Origin: Vibrio salinus
Lineage (GTDB): Bacteria > Pseudomonadota > Gammaproteobacteria > Enterobacterales > Vibrionaceae
DNA length: 64,000 bases
Assembly: GCF_021272385.1 (NCBI RefSeq)
Contig: NZ_JAJSDZ010000010.1
Location: forward strand, 682,001 to 746,000
Direction of reading: 5' to 3'
This document shows positions 1 through 8,602 of the stretch, piece by piece. The stretch's first letter is position 1. Every line of letters begins with the position of its first letter. The notes under the pieces were generated by a model that did not search any database, was not told where the DNA came from, and saw nothing but the letters and a program-made list of their open reading frames with translations. Made by a program: the position numbers and the translations under genes.

Positions 1-7
1 ACCGGAA

Positions 8-559
8 ATGACAGTTTCAGAGACGGAAGAAATAAGCGTTAATGCAGATAAGTTTTATGTGGTATCCATGCGGAAATTCACGATATTGTTTTTTGCCACC
101 TTTGGTTTATATCAGGTGTACTGGGCTTATAAGAACTGGGTAAACTATAAAACCGAAACCGGTGAAAAGGTCTGGCCAATTGCCCGTGCCATCTTTCAAA
201 TCTTTTTTACTCATTCTTTATTCAGAAAAGTGGATGCGGAATTAAAGGGAACTCAGTTACCGTATTCATGGCATCCTGCTTATACGGCCCATGCTTATGT
301 ATCTTTGTTGATTGTTGGCCGGATTCTCGACCGGTTGTCATTAAAGAACATCGGTAGCCCGTATACCGATCTGCTGGGTATACTGGTCATCCCGGTTATC
401 TGGTATGTGCTGCAAATAGCTCAGAAGGCCATTAATATCAGTTCCGGTGATTCTACCGGAGAGCAAAACGACAAACTGACGGTGCTGAATTGGTTCTGGA
501 TTGTCGTTGGTCTGTTGTTCTGGCCCCTTGCTTTCGCCGGGGTGTTTCTTCCTGAATAA
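8..559 (+). CDS. Hypothetical polytopic membrane protein
   Basis: A 183-residue protein of unknown function. It has about four hydrophobic segments (roughly residues 24-45, 95-112, 120-142 and 160-180) separated by short polar loops, so it is probably an inner-membrane protein. I see no catalytic motif or recognisable family signature; it loosely resembles small DUF4234-type membrane proteins, but that is only an impression. The stop lies about 17 bases before the next gene, suggesting co-transcription with the acetyltransferase. The ATG has only a weak upstream ribosome site (ACCGGAA) and lies at the window edge, so the true start could be slightly upstream. Confidence 0.6.
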   Translation: MTVSETEEISVNADKFYVVSMRKFTILFFATFGLYQVYWAYKNWVNYKTETGEKVWPIARAIFQIFFTHSLFRKVDAELKGTQLPYSWHPAYTAHAYVSLLIVGRILDRLSLKNIGSPYTDLLGILVIPVIWYVLQIAQKAINISSGDSTGEQNDKLTVLNWFWIVVGLLFWPLAFAGVFLPE

Positions 560-576
560 AAATGGAGGAGGTCTCA

Positions 577-1041
577 TTGATCGTGATTAGAGATTATAAA
601 GAGTCTGACGCCGGAGAGTTGCGGGCTCTTTGTTTTCGTACCGTCAGAAACATTAATACCCGAGATTATTCAAAGGCACAGGTTGAAGCCTGGATTCCTG
701 AATCTTACGATGTTGATTTGTGGAAACGCACCCTGTTAGTGCTGTCTCCTTTTGTTGCTGAAATTGACGGTAAAGTTGTAGGTTATGCTGATCTTCAGCC
801 GGATGGGCTGATTGATCATTTCTTCTGTCACGATCAATACCAAAACCGGGGAGTTGGCCGCTGCCTGATGGAGCACATTTTCTCGGTCGGACGGGCGCGG
901 GGTATTGAACGTTATTATTCAAACGTGAGTCTGACAGCTCGTCCGTTTTATGAGCATTTTGGTTTTTGGGTGACGGGCGAACAGGTAATTGAGATCCGGG
1001 GACAAAAGCTTAGAAACTTTGTGATGGAAAAGTGTCTCTGA
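577..1041 (+). CDS. GNAT-family N-acetyltransferase
   Basis: A small GNAT acetyltransferase that would transfer acetyl from acetyl-CoA to an unknown amine. The acetyl-CoA loop is visible in QNRGVGRCLMEHIF (pattern R-G-x-G), followed by the typical C-terminal YYSNVSLTARPFYEHFGF, where F/Y-Y-E-x-x-G-F is the family hallmark. Start choice: an ATG at 562 exists, but it sits inside a strong GGAGGAGG ribosome site. A TTG at 577 five bases downstream gives the usual N-terminus (M)IVIRDYKESDAG, so I prefer 577. The gene directly follows the membrane protein, and its substrate cannot be told from sequence. Confidence 0.8.
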   Translation: MIVIRDYKESDAGELRALCFRTVRNINTRDYSKAQVEAWIPESYDVDLWKRTLLVLSPFVAEIDGKVVGYADLQPDGLIDHFFCHDQYQNRGVGRCLMEHIFSVGRARGIERYYSNVSLTARPFYEHFGFWVTGEQVIEIRGQKLRNFVMEKCL

Positions 1042-1069
1042 CAAGCCTGTCCGGATAGTAGGGATATGT

Positions 1070-1786
1070 ATGCTGAAAAAAGAAAAAATTAATGTTGGAC
1101 ATATTCCAGCATTATTGTGGGGAGAAAAATCTGATCGGATATGGATAGCGGTACACGGAAATCAGTCCGATAAAGCCGATGATGTGATTGGTATTCTGGC
1201 AGAAGAAGCCATGATAGCCGGATACCAGGTATTGAGTTTCGATTTACCAAAGCATGGAGAAAGAAAAACTGACCCGACATTGTGTAAAGTACAAAATTGT
1301 GTGAAAGAACTTGATGACATAATCAGCTATGCAAAATTATTGTCATCCCATGTCAGCGTATTCGCCTGTAGTATGGGAGCTTATTTTAGTCTTTTGTCTT
1401 ACAAAAATGAGCTGGCACTAAACCAAGCGTTGTTTTTATCGCCAGTCGTTAATATGGAATCCATTTTGTTGAACTTAATGAAATGGTTTGATATCAGAGA
1501 GAAACAGCTTATGGATATGCAGGAAATAGCCCTTCCTATAGGTGAAACCCTGTATTGGGACTATTATTGTTATGTTAAATCCCATCCGGTTGTCGAATGG
1601 AATATACCTACATCAGTTTTGTATGGCTCAAATGATAACCTGACCGATAGTCAAACAATTTCTTCATTTTCAAATCAATTCAATTGTGATTTAGAAGTAT
1701 TGAAAGGTGGAGAACACTATTTCCATACTCGGGAACAGTTACAATTTTTCAGGCAGTGGCTCCGTGATAAATTATTAACCTTTTAA
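1070..1786 (+). CDS. Alpha/beta-hydrolase fold protein
   Basis: A 238-residue cytoplasmic hydrolase. The nucleophile elbow is ACSMGAYFS (Ser in a C-S-M-G context near residue 102). An oxyanion-type HGNQSDKAD follows strand 3, a candidate acid Asp lies in YGSNDNLTD, and the catalytic His is in GGEHYFHT near residue 222, in the expected order. No signal peptide or membrane segment is seen. The family covers esterases, thioesterases and peptidases, and the substrate is unknown. It lies 28 bases after the GNAT gene and before an MBL-fold gene, all on the plus strand in an accessory cluster. Confidence 0.75.
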   Translation: MLKKEKINVGHIPALLWGEKSDRIWIAVHGNQSDKADDVIGILAEEAMIAGYQVLSFDLPKHGERKTDPTLCKVQNCVKELDDIISYAKLLSSHVSVFACSMGAYFSLLSYKNELALNQALFLSPVVNMESILLNLMKWFDIREKQLMDMQEIALPIGETLYWDYYCYVKSHPVVEWNIPTSVLYGSNDNLTDSQTISSFSNQFNCDLEVLKGGEHYFHTREQLQFFRQWLRDKLLTF

Positions 1787-1891
1787 AAAAGGTATCATCT
1801 GGTTCAGAATATATTGAATGTCACGATTTGTTTTCTTATTTAAGAACGGTAAAAACTAGTACGCTTAAATTACCAGGGACGGAGGTTTTTT

Positions 1892-2728
1892 GTGGAATTA
1901 AAAGTGTTGGTCGATAACAATACGATCATTGACCGGTACTATCTGGCCGAACCGGCTGTGTCGTATTTAATTACAGATGGCGACACAAAATTATTGTTTG
2001 ATGTAGGGTATTCCGATGTTTTTATCCGGAATGCCAGAAAAATGGATGAGAATTTAACGGATATAAACTATGTCGTTATTTCTCATGGCCATAATGATCA
2101 TACCGGCGGGTTAGTTCCACTCGTTAAACTGTATTCTGAGGCAAAAGCGGAAGGGATTAATTATTTGAATCCCACTGTCATTGCGCATCCTGACGTTTTT
2201 TCTTACAAAGAGTATTCCGGAGACGAAATTGGCTCAGTGCTAGACGGTAAAAAGATTCAGCGGTATTTTGACACCCGCTTTACCGATAAGCCTTTCTGGA
2301 TTACAGATAATCTGGTTTTTTTAGGTGAAATAGCCCGAACCGTTGCTTTTGAAAATACCGAACCGGTAGGCCGGTGTGAACAGAACCACGCAATGTGTGA
2401 TGATTATATCAGAGATGATTCCGCTTTGGTTTACAAGTCATCATTAGGTTTAGTGATTATTACAGGATGCTCTCATGCAGGCATATGCAATATTATTGAA
2501 TATGCCAAAGTTGTTTGTGGTGATGATCGGGTGGTTGATATTATTGGCGGTTTTCACCTTCTTGATGCCGACAGTATTCTGTCAGAAGGAACGATGGACT
2601 ATTTTAAAAATCAGCATCTTACGAAAATTCACCCATGCCACTGTACCAGCCTGGAATATAAGATTAAGCTGTCTGAGTATGTCGAAGTTTCAGACGTCGG
2701 CGTCGGTTTATCACTTAATTATTTATAG
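1892..2728 (+). CDS. MBL-fold metallohydrolase
   Basis: A 278-residue metallo-beta-lactamase-fold enzyme. The metal motif is SHGHNDHTGGL (HxHxDH, near residues 68-73). Further metal ligands are expected at the His of GCSHAGICN (near residue 197) and of GGFHLLDAD. The GCSHxGI signature is typical of the MBL subgroup often annotated as dihydropterin-ribofuranosylaminobenzene-phosphate synthase-like. The actual substrate is not determined. The start is a GTG preceded by a strong GGGACGGAGG ribosome site. A 15-base gap to the HAD phosphatase gene suggests one transcript. Confidence 0.8.
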   Translation: MELKVLVDNNTIIDRYYLAEPAVSYLITDGDTKLLFDVGYSDVFIRNARKMDENLTDINYVVISHGHNDHTGGLVPLVKLYSEAKAEGINYLNPTVIAHPDVFSYKEYSGDEIGSVLDGKKIQRYFDTRFTDKPFWITDNLVFLGEIARTVAFENTEPVGRCEQNHAMCDDYIRDDSALVYKSSLGLVIITGCSHAGICNIIEYAKVVCGDDRVVDIIGGFHLLDADSILSEGTMDYFKNQHLTKIHPCHCTSLEYKIKLSEYVEVSDVGVGLSLNYL

Positions 2729-2743
2729 TATTTTGGGACTGAC

Positions 2744-3421
2744 ATGAAATTATTAATTTTTGATTTGGGAAATACGCTGATTAAATATAAAGGGATTTCA
2801 CTGAACTGGACGGAGCATTATGAGCAAGCAATAAAAGAAAGTTTAGGCTGTCTGAATATTAGCTGTAACGCTGAAGAATTAAACAGAGCTATCGATATCC
2901 TGTCATTTTATAATACCCGGACTCACTTTCGTACTTTTGAAATAGAAGAGGGTGAAGTGCTTACGAAAGTATCCCGACTTTTCTGTGCAGAGAAACACTT
3001 GTTTGAGCAGTATTTTTTTGACTATTTTCAAAGAGCGTGCGACACCGAAGATACCGCGATTAAGACATTGGCAGAACTAAAGTGTCTGGGATATAAAACA
3101 GCTGTGCTTACGGATGTTCCGTACGGTATGCCAAGGCATTTTGTTATGGATGATCTGAAAGCGTTATCACCTCATTTGGATTCGGTTTTAACGTCGTGTG
3201 ATGTTGGTTTCAGGAAACCTGAGACAAATGGAATCCGTCAAATTCAGTCTGAATACGGTATGGATAACAGAAATACGTACTATATCGGTGACGAGAAGAA
3301 GGATATTGAGTGCGCTCAAAAGGCAGGCATTCAGTCGGTATTAGTTACCGATAAAAAACAAAGCTGGGGGCAGGATTTTACCATATCTAAAATAGGAGAA
3401 ATGTTAGATATTATAAACTAA
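2744..3421 (+). CDS. HAD-superfamily hydrolase
   Basis: A 225-residue haloacid-dehalogenase-fold phosphatase. Motif I is FDLGNTL, with the nucleophile Asp present but Gly where most family members carry the second Asp; this FDLGN variant is known in active YihX-type phosphatases. Motif II is AVLTDVP, the motif III Lys is in GFRKPETNG, and motif IV is YIGDEKKDIECA. The alpha-helical cap (about residues 15-95) marks subfamily IA. The substrate is unknown. It directly follows the MBL gene and precedes the Vat-like acetyltransferase. Confidence 0.8.
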   Translation: MKLLIFDLGNTLIKYKGISLNWTEHYEQAIKESLGCLNISCNAEELNRAIDILSFYNTRTHFRTFEIEEGEVLTKVSRLFCAEKHLFEQYFFDYFQRACDTEDTAIKTLAELKCLGYKTAVLTDVPYGMPRHFVMDDLKALSPHLDSVLTSCDVGFRKPETNGIRQIQSEYGMDNRNTYYIGDEKKDIECAQKAGIQSVLVTDKKQSWGQDFTISKIGEMLDIIN

Positions 3422-3508
3422 TATGCCCGGTCAACTTGAGTGAATATATTAAGAGATAATACAACGTCAATAGTATCGATTTCACTGATAAATTTTGAGA
3501 GGTATGCT

Positions 3509-4147
3509 GTGAACGGTCCGAATCCTAATGATAAAGAACCAATGAAAGGATTTCCTCAAGTGGGTTTTCTTAAAAATTTCATTACGAAACCTAATATTGA
3601 AGTCGGAGACTATACCTATTATGACGATCCTGATGGTCCGGAAAATTTCGAGAGTAACGTTCTTTATCACTTTCCGTTTATTGGCGATAAACTGAAACTT
3701 GGAAAGTTTTGTGCCATTGCTAAAGATGTACAGTTCATTATGAATGGCGCAAATCATAAAGCCTCCGGTTTTTCCAGTTACCCTTTTTATATTTTTGGTC
3801 AAGGCTGGGAAGCGTCGGCCCCTGAATCCGGAGATCTTCCATACAAGGGGGATACTGTAGTTGGGAATGATGTGTGGATCGGCTATAAGTCCACGATTAT
3901 GCCTGGTGTTACCATTGGTAATGGGGCAATCATTGCGAGTCAATCCGTCGTAACAAAAGATGTACCGGCTTACAGTATTGTCGGTGGGAATCCGGCTAAA
4001 ATTTTAAAGTATCGTTTTGACCAGAATACCATTGATAAGTTGCAGGAAATTGCATGGTGGCACTGGGATAGCAACAAAATCACAACTTATATTTCTGCCA
4101 TTGCAAATGGTGATCTCAATACTCTGATAGAGGCAGGTGAATCATGA
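3509..4147 (+). CDS. Vat-like hexapeptide-repeat O-acetyltransferase
   Basis: A left-handed beta-helix acetyltransferase of the streptogramin A/xenobiotic acetyltransferase (Vat/CatB) family. Signatures: [19 protein letters not shown], the catalytic-His motif MNGANHK, the [11 protein letters not shown] stretch that is diagnostic for Vat, and hexapeptide repeats in [18 protein letters not shown]. The reaction would be acetyl transfer to a hydroxyl group of a xenobiotic. Start choice: the longest frame opens at a GTG at 3440, but a GTG at 3509 has a GAGAGG ribosome site eight bases upstream and yields MNGPNP, matching the usual Vat N-terminus, giving 212 residues. Activity against streptogramins is not implied; chromosomal homologues are common in Vibrio-like bacteria. 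Confidence 0.85.
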   Translation: MNGPNPNDKEPMKGFPQVGFLKNFITKPNIEVGDYTYYDDPDGPENFESNVLYHFPFIGDKLKLGKFCAIAKDVQFIMNGANHKASGFSSYPFYIFGQGWEASAPESGDLPYKGDTVVGNDVWIGYKSTIMPGVTIGNGAIIASQSVVTKDVPAYSIVGGNPAKILKYRFDQNTIDKLQEIAWWHWDSNKITTYISAIANGDLNTLIEAGES

Positions 4148-4244
4148 AACATGATTTTTTGGTAGTCAATGAATTTAACATTATCTGTCGGCTGGCTTAA
4201 TTTTTGTTGACCTGATGAGTTTGAAAATGGAGTAAGGAAGTTCA

Positions 4245-5249
4245 ATGAATATAACAACAAAAATAAAGAAAGAGTGGTTTTTACTGGGGTTGATTGCAGC
4301 AATATTACTTGCAACAGTATCTGAGCAGTTGGGTAAAACGGATGGTCTTATTCATCTGGATAAATTAACCGGCATCGGCATTGCGTTGGTGTTTTTTTTA
4401 CATGGGCTCGGTTTGTCCCCCGAAGCAATTAAGTCAGGAGTTAGCAACTGGCGTCTTCATATTTATGTTCAGTGTGCGACTTTTGTGGTCTACCCGCTGT
4501 TATGGGTTATTTTTGGTGATGGGTTTCTTGCTATCATGCCGACAGCGTTGGCCTTTGGCTTTTGCTATCTTTTTGTGTTACCAAGTACTATTTCCTCTTC
4601 GGTGACAATGACCAGTGTTGGTAAAGGCAATGTGCCTGGCGCTATTTTTAATGCCTCGTTGTCCAGCATTTTAGGTGTCTTCATTACCCCATTTCTGATA
4701 CAGATTTTTATGGGGTTTGAAGGGGTTGAGCTGAATTTAATGAGTTCCGTCGTTTCGATATCAAAATTACTTTTGTTACCCATGGTTGCCGGTCAGATAT
4801 TACGGCCTTTGCTAATGGGCTTTACTCAGAGACATAAATCCATTGTTAATAAGATTGATAAATACGTCATTATCATGATTGTTTATAATGCTTTTTGTGA
4901 TTCGGTTGCGAATCACATTTGGAGTGATTTTTCCATCGGCCTGTTACTTCTTTGTATAGGAATTTGTTGTGTTGTTTTACTGACGATGGTGCACTCCATT
5001 CAGTGGGGAGCGCGAAAGGTCGGTTTTGAAAGAGAAAATGAAGTTGCAGCTGTTTTTTGCGGGACCAAGAAAACATTGGCAGCAGGTGTTCCTATGGCTA
5101 AGGTCATTTTTGGTACTGACCCAAATCTGGGGATGATTCTATTGCCAATCATGCTTTATCACCCCATTCAGATTTTTTACTGTGCGATTTTAGCTAATCG
5201 TTATGCGTCTGAGCGTGTTGTGATAGATCCGACCTCGACAAAGGCCTGA
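4245..5249 (+). CDS. SBF-like (bile acid:sodium symporter family) transporter
   Basis: A 334-residue inner-membrane protein with about nine to ten hydrophobic helices. It resembles the SBF-like branch (PF13593) of the bile acid:sodium symporter superfamily: FFLHGLGLSPEAIKSG in the N-terminal half, PSTISSSVTMTSVGKGN in the crossing region, and FCGTKKTLAAGVPMA near the C-terminus are characteristic. The solute is unknown; bile acids are only the family name. A clear AAGGAAG ribosome site precedes the ATG. It is preceded by a 97-base gap after the Vat-like gene. Confidence 0.8.
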   Translation: MNITTKIKKEWFLLGLIAAILLATVSEQLGKTDGLIHLDKLTGIGIALVFFLHGLGLSPEAIKSGVSNWRLHIYVQCATFVVYPLLWVIFGDGFLAIMPTALAFGFCYLFVLPSTISSSVTMTSVGKGNVPGAIFNASLSSILGVFITPFLIQIFMGFEGVELNLMSSVVSISKLLLLPMVAGQILRPLLMGFTQRHKSIVNKIDKYVIIMIVYNAFCDSVANHIWSDFSIGLLLLCIGICCVVLLTMVHSIQWGARKVGFERENEVAAVFCGTKKTLAAGVPMAKVIFGTDPNLGMILLPIMLYHPIQIFYCAILANRYASERVVIDPTSTKA

Positions 5250-5342
5250 CTGACTCAATAAAAGAAAACACCTCTTTATTGGTAAAAAATTATCGTTTTT
5301 CGATATATATTTGTTGATGTATTATTTTCTCTACTCTATCAT

Positions 5343-5360
5343 CATTAACGATCGTTAATG
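5343..5360. promoter_or_regulatory. Perfect 18-base palindrome, probable XRE operator
   Basis: CATTAACGATCGTTAATG is its own reverse complement over 18 bases. It ends 15 bases before the likely ATG of the DUF2975 gene, where a regulator could block transcription. The downstream partner is a Cro/C1-type DNA-binding protein, so autoregulation is the simplest reading. That assignment is inference; the palindrome itself is directly visible. Confidence 0.7.
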
Positions 5361-5375
5361 GTGATAGGTGATGAA

Positions 5376-5924
5376 ATGACAAATATTCAAAAACAAAGCC
5401 GCCGAGTCCGGATTTTATTGCAATTTCTTCTGATATTGACGCCGATTTTAGTTTGCGCATTTTGGCTAACAATCGAAACATCGTATGATTTTCTTGCTCA
5501 ACTGGGTATTTTTCTGTCCGGTGATGAGTTAAAGACTTACACACAGCTACCACTTACAATGACAAGTCGGATTCTGGCCATGGTAGTAAGTTTGCTGTTA
5601 AGTGGGGTCTTTATGTATGCCTTAAAGGTGCTGATTCGTATATTCCGTAACTATGAAAACCGTGTGATTTTTTCTCTCGATAATGCTATCTGTTACCACA
5701 GGCTGGGTTATTGCATTTTTTACTGGGCCTTGGGTTCCATCGTTTATCACTCTTTAATGTCTGTTATTCTGTCGTTCAATAATCCTCCCGGTAGCCGGGT
5801 ACTGACGGTTACATTTGGGGACATGGATTTTTTAACATTAGTATTCGGGTGCATTGTATTGATTATTTCCTGGGTAATGAAAGAAGGGTACCTTCTTGCA
5901 GAAGAAAACAGCCATACAATTTAA
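5376..5924 (+). CDS. DUF2975 family membrane protein
   Basis: A 182-residue inner-membrane protein with four hydrophobic segments (about residues 14-36, 62-86, 108-130 and 150-170), resembling DUF2975 proteins, which are typically encoded with a small XRE regulator. Its molecular role is unknown; it may act as a membrane partner of the regulator. Start choice: an ATG at 5358 overlaps the palindrome, while the ATG at 5376 has AGGTGATGAA directly upstream, so 5376 is preferred. The stop is 9 bases before the regulator gene. Confidence 0.75.
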   Translation: MTNIQKQSRRVRILLQFLLILTPILVCAFWLTIETSYDFLAQLGIFLSGDELKTYTQLPLTMTSRILAMVVSLLLSGVFMYALKVLIRIFRNYENRVIFSLDNAICYHRLGYCIFYWALGSIVYHSLMSVILSFNNPPGSRVLTVTFGDMDFLTLVFGCIVLIISWVMKEGYLLAEENSHTI

Positions 5925-5933
5925 GAGGTAGCC

Positions 5934-6158
5934 ATGGCAATAAACATTAATCTGGATGTGATGATGGCTAAGCGGAAAATGCGCTTAAAGACGCTAGCTC
6001 AAATCATCGGTATTACAGAAGCCAATTTGTCGGTTTTGAAAAATGGCAAAGCGAAAGCCGTCCGTTTATCAACACTCGATAAATTGTGTGAAGCGCTTAA
6101 GTGTCAGCCCGGAGATATTCTGGAATTTGAACTTAACCCGGAAAAAGAAGATATCTAA
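5934..6158 (+). CDS. Cro/C1-type (XRE) transcriptional regulator
   Basis: A 74-residue protein that is almost entirely one helix-turn-helix domain. The recognition helices lie in LAQIIGITEANLSVLKNGKA, and LDKLCEALKCQPGDILE is the typical end of this YozG-like subfamily. It is co-transcribed with the DUF2975 gene, and the upstream palindrome is a likely binding site. Confidence 0.85.
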   Translation: MAININLDVMMAKRKMRLKTLAQIIGITEANLSVLKNGKAKAVRLSTLDKLCEALKCQPGDILEFELNPEKEDI

Positions 6159-6285
6159 CACATAAGAATTAAAAGGATATAACTTGAATAAGTGCGTAAA
6201 TTCAAGCTATTGATATCGAGTAATGCTATGAAGGCGATTTTCTGTCTATGCTTAAATCAGCAGAGACTAAATCAGGGGATCGCGT

Positions 6286-7989
6286 ATGCATTACATTATG
6301 ATGTTTTGCGAGCTGCTTGGTGGTTTGGCCATTTTTTTGTATGGCATGGAAAAAATGTCCCATGCGCTAAAAAATGCGGCTGGTGACCGGCTGAAAACGC
6401 TTCTCGCTAATCTTACTACAAACCGGCTAACCGGTGTGTTAACCGGCGTTGGGGTGACCGCAGTAATTCAGTCGTCTTCGGTCACCACGGTATTGTTGGT
6501 CGGTTTTATCTCCGCCGGGTTTATGTCGCTTTCTCAGGCCGTAGGCATCATTATGGGGGCCAATATCGGCACGACGGTGACGGCCCAGATTGTGGCGTTT
6601 AAGGTCACTCATTCTGCGTTGGTGATGATAGCTGCTGGGTTTCTGATCCAGTTTAATGCCCAGAAAGAATCGTATAAACATTATGGAAATGTGCTGTTTG
6701 GTCTGGGATTGATTTTTTTGGGCATGAATCTGATGGGAGAAGCAATGGCGCCCCTCAGGACAAACCCGGTCTTTATCAATATTATTTCCCAGACGGATCA
6801 TATTCTCATAGCGATCCTGATTTCAGCTGTGTTTACCGCGTTAATTCAGTCTTCTTCTGCTACCACAGGTATCGTTATCATGCTGGCCGGACAAGGTGTA
6901 ATCTCTCTGGAAGCTGGAATCGCACTGGCCATGGGAGCCAATATCGGTACCTGTGTGACGGCGTTTCTTGCGACTATAGGAAAAAACAGAGAAGCCATGC
7001 AGGCTGCAACGATCCATATTTTGTTCAACGTCATAGGAGTGGTTCTCTGGATACCTTTTATCGGTGTACTTGAACAAATGAGTGTTGGTATTTCGCCTGT
7101 TTATGCTCAATATTCGGGAATTGACAGACTATCTGCAGAGCTGCCAAGGCAGATTGCGAATGCTAATACTCTATTTAATGTTGCCAATACGCTGATTATG
7201 CTGCCTTTCTCTGGTGTGTTTATCTATCTGGCAAAAAAGGTACTTCCTTATCATCCGAAATCCGTTTCCCAGAAAAAAGCGCAAAATATCCAGCTTAAGT
7301 ATCTGGGAGACGAATTCTTACATACACCTGATATCGCCTTGGATCAGGCCAGTCTCGAAATCGGTCGCGTAGGACGTCGTGTCTGTAATATGATTAACAT
7401 GTTACCTTCTTTTTCATTCAGACAAATGACCGGTGCCGAAAAAGAACGTATACGGAGTATGCTGAATCAGATCAGTCAGGTTGAAGATGAAATTGATAAG
7501 CTGCACGCCGGAATATTGTTGTATCTTGGACGCTTACGGAAACATCCGTTGTCGGATGAGCAAAGTTACCGGCAGATAAAGCTGATTAGTACGACCGAAC
7601 AGTTAGAAAATATTGCCGATTTAGTGGCGGAATCTTTGGTGCCTCTTGCTTATAAAGCATTAAAAGCCGGGCTTTGGGTCAGTCCTGTGATGCATCGTAG
7701 TCTTGATGATATTCAGGGCCGGGTTAATCAGGCCATGCTTGACTGTGTAAATTCTATTCGCCGGAAAGATGAAAATTTGGCTGAGCAGGTTCTACGTGCT
7801 AAAAGAGAATTAAATGCATTGCAGGAAGAGGTTCTTGCCCATCAGGCAGAAAGACTGGTTGAGCAGAATGATAACCGTCTGAGAGTGTTTCGTTATGAAA
7901 TGGAATGGATTGAGCAGCTTAATCGGATTTATGTGCTAAGCCGGCGGATCGCGAAGTTGCAACTGAGAAAACCAAGAGCGGAAAAATAA
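6286..7989 (+). CDS. Na+/phosphate cotransporter family protein with PhoU-like tail
   Basis: A 567-residue Na/Pi symporter of the NptA/YjbB type. The two inverted repeats each carry the QSSS signature: AVIQSSSVTTVLL (about residues 61-73) and ALIQSSSATTGIV (about 186-198), each followed by GANIGT. About eight to nine membrane segments fill residues 1-330. Residues 340-560 form a helical cytoplasmic PhoU-like domain rich in heptads. The expected role is phosphate transport driven by sodium, in import or export direction. It stands alone between the XRE pair and a DUF1289 gene. Confidence 0.9.
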   Translation: MHYIMMFCELLGGLAIFLYGMEKMSHALKNAAGDRLKTLLANLTTNRLTGVLTGVGVTAVIQSSSVTTVLLVGFISAGFMSLSQAVGIIMGANIGTTVTAQIVAFKVTHSALVMIAAGFLIQFNAQKESYKHYGNVLFGLGLIFLGMNLMGEAMAPLRTNPVFINIISQTDHILIAILISAVFTALIQSSSATTGIVIMLAGQGVISLEAGIALAMGANIGTCVTAFLATIGKNREAMQAATIHILFNVIGVVLWIPFIGVLEQMSVGISPVYAQYSGIDRLSAELPRQIANANTLFNVANTLIMLPFSGVFIYLAKKVLPYHPKSVSQKKAQNIQLKYLGDEFLHTPDIALDQASLEIGRVGRRVCNMINMLPSFSFRQMTGAEKERIRSMLNQISQVEDEIDKLHAGILLYLGRLRKHPLSDEQSYRQIKLISTTEQLENIADLVAESLVPLAYKALKAGLWVSPVMHRSLDDIQGRVNQAMLDCVNSIRRKDENLAEQVLRAKRELNALQEEVLAHQAERLVEQNDNRLRVFRYEMEWIEQLNRIYVLSRRIAKLQLRKPRAEK

Positions 7990-8018
7990 GACAAAATCAA
8001 ATCATGAGGGGCAAATAA

Positions 8019-8204
8019 GTGAATAATGTGAAATCCACGGACAAGGAACCCAGATCGCCCTGCATCCGGCATTGTTGTCTGGATGATAACGATGTTTGTA
8101 TCGGTTGCTTAAGAACATTACAGGAAATTATTGACTGGCGCTCTTTGACGTCAGAGCAAAAAAGTCAGATTCTTATTCAGTGTCAGAACCGTCGGATGCA
8201 GTGA
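8019..8204 (+). CDS. DUF1289 small Cys-containing protein
   Basis: A 61-residue protein matching the DUF1289 pattern: RSPCIRHCCLDDNDVCIGC followed by LRTLQEIIDWRSLTSEQK. The Cys residues are spaced as if to bind a metal or Fe-S centre, but no function is established. The start is a GTG with GAGGGGC upstream. It lies 29 bases after the Na/Pi gene, probably in the same transcript. Confidence 0.85.
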   Translation: MNNVKSTDKEPRSPCIRHCCLDDNDVCIGCLRTLQEIIDWRSLTSEQKSQILIQCQNRRMQ

Positions 8205-8602
8205 TGTGAGTGAATTATTCTGAGAAATAAGTATTATCCCGTCATTTTATTTATTACTCACTTGTTTAGAAGTTTGAATATTCATATTGAATGTTTTTTT
8301 ATGGTTAATTCTGCGTTATTAATTTGAATCAATTTCTTGTTTCCACTAGCAGGTTAGACTAGATCCTATCTGAAAATAGCTTTATATACCTAAACTTAGA
8401 CATCGTCAGTTTGGTCCGGAACTTTATCCTGGGCCTGAAAATGTTGGTATGACCATGACCGGGTGGTTTTGAGATAACAGTATTGTAATGGATGTCATTG
8501 AAGGCAGAAGGTGCGCTATAAACAAATAGGATCTGATAGAAAAATTATTTCGTTAAATATATCTATTAGCGAAAAATGAAATTATCAAAGTAAAGGGAAA
8601 TT
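8205..8602. other. 398-base AT-rich intergenic region
   Basis: I see no convincing gene here. A stop-free stretch of 31 codons at about 8380-8475 ends in GPENVGMTMTGWF and could be a decayed gene end, but this is not supported further. The last about 60 bases are AT-rich and presumably hold the promoter of the 4-hydroxybutyrate dehydrogenase-like gene, which has an AAAGGGAAATT ribosome site. Confidence 0.5.

Noticed and set aside
8504-8519. Sigma-54-like AGGCAGAAGGTGCGCT before the 4-hydroxybutyrate dehydrogenase-like gene
   Set aside because: The -12 block (GCGC for TTGC) is poor and there is no enhancer-like site.
8361-8534. Nine-base inverted repeats (AGATCCTAT / ATAGGATCT) as ends of a small element
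   Set aside because: Such a pair is expected by chance in a gap of this size, and no target duplication is seen.
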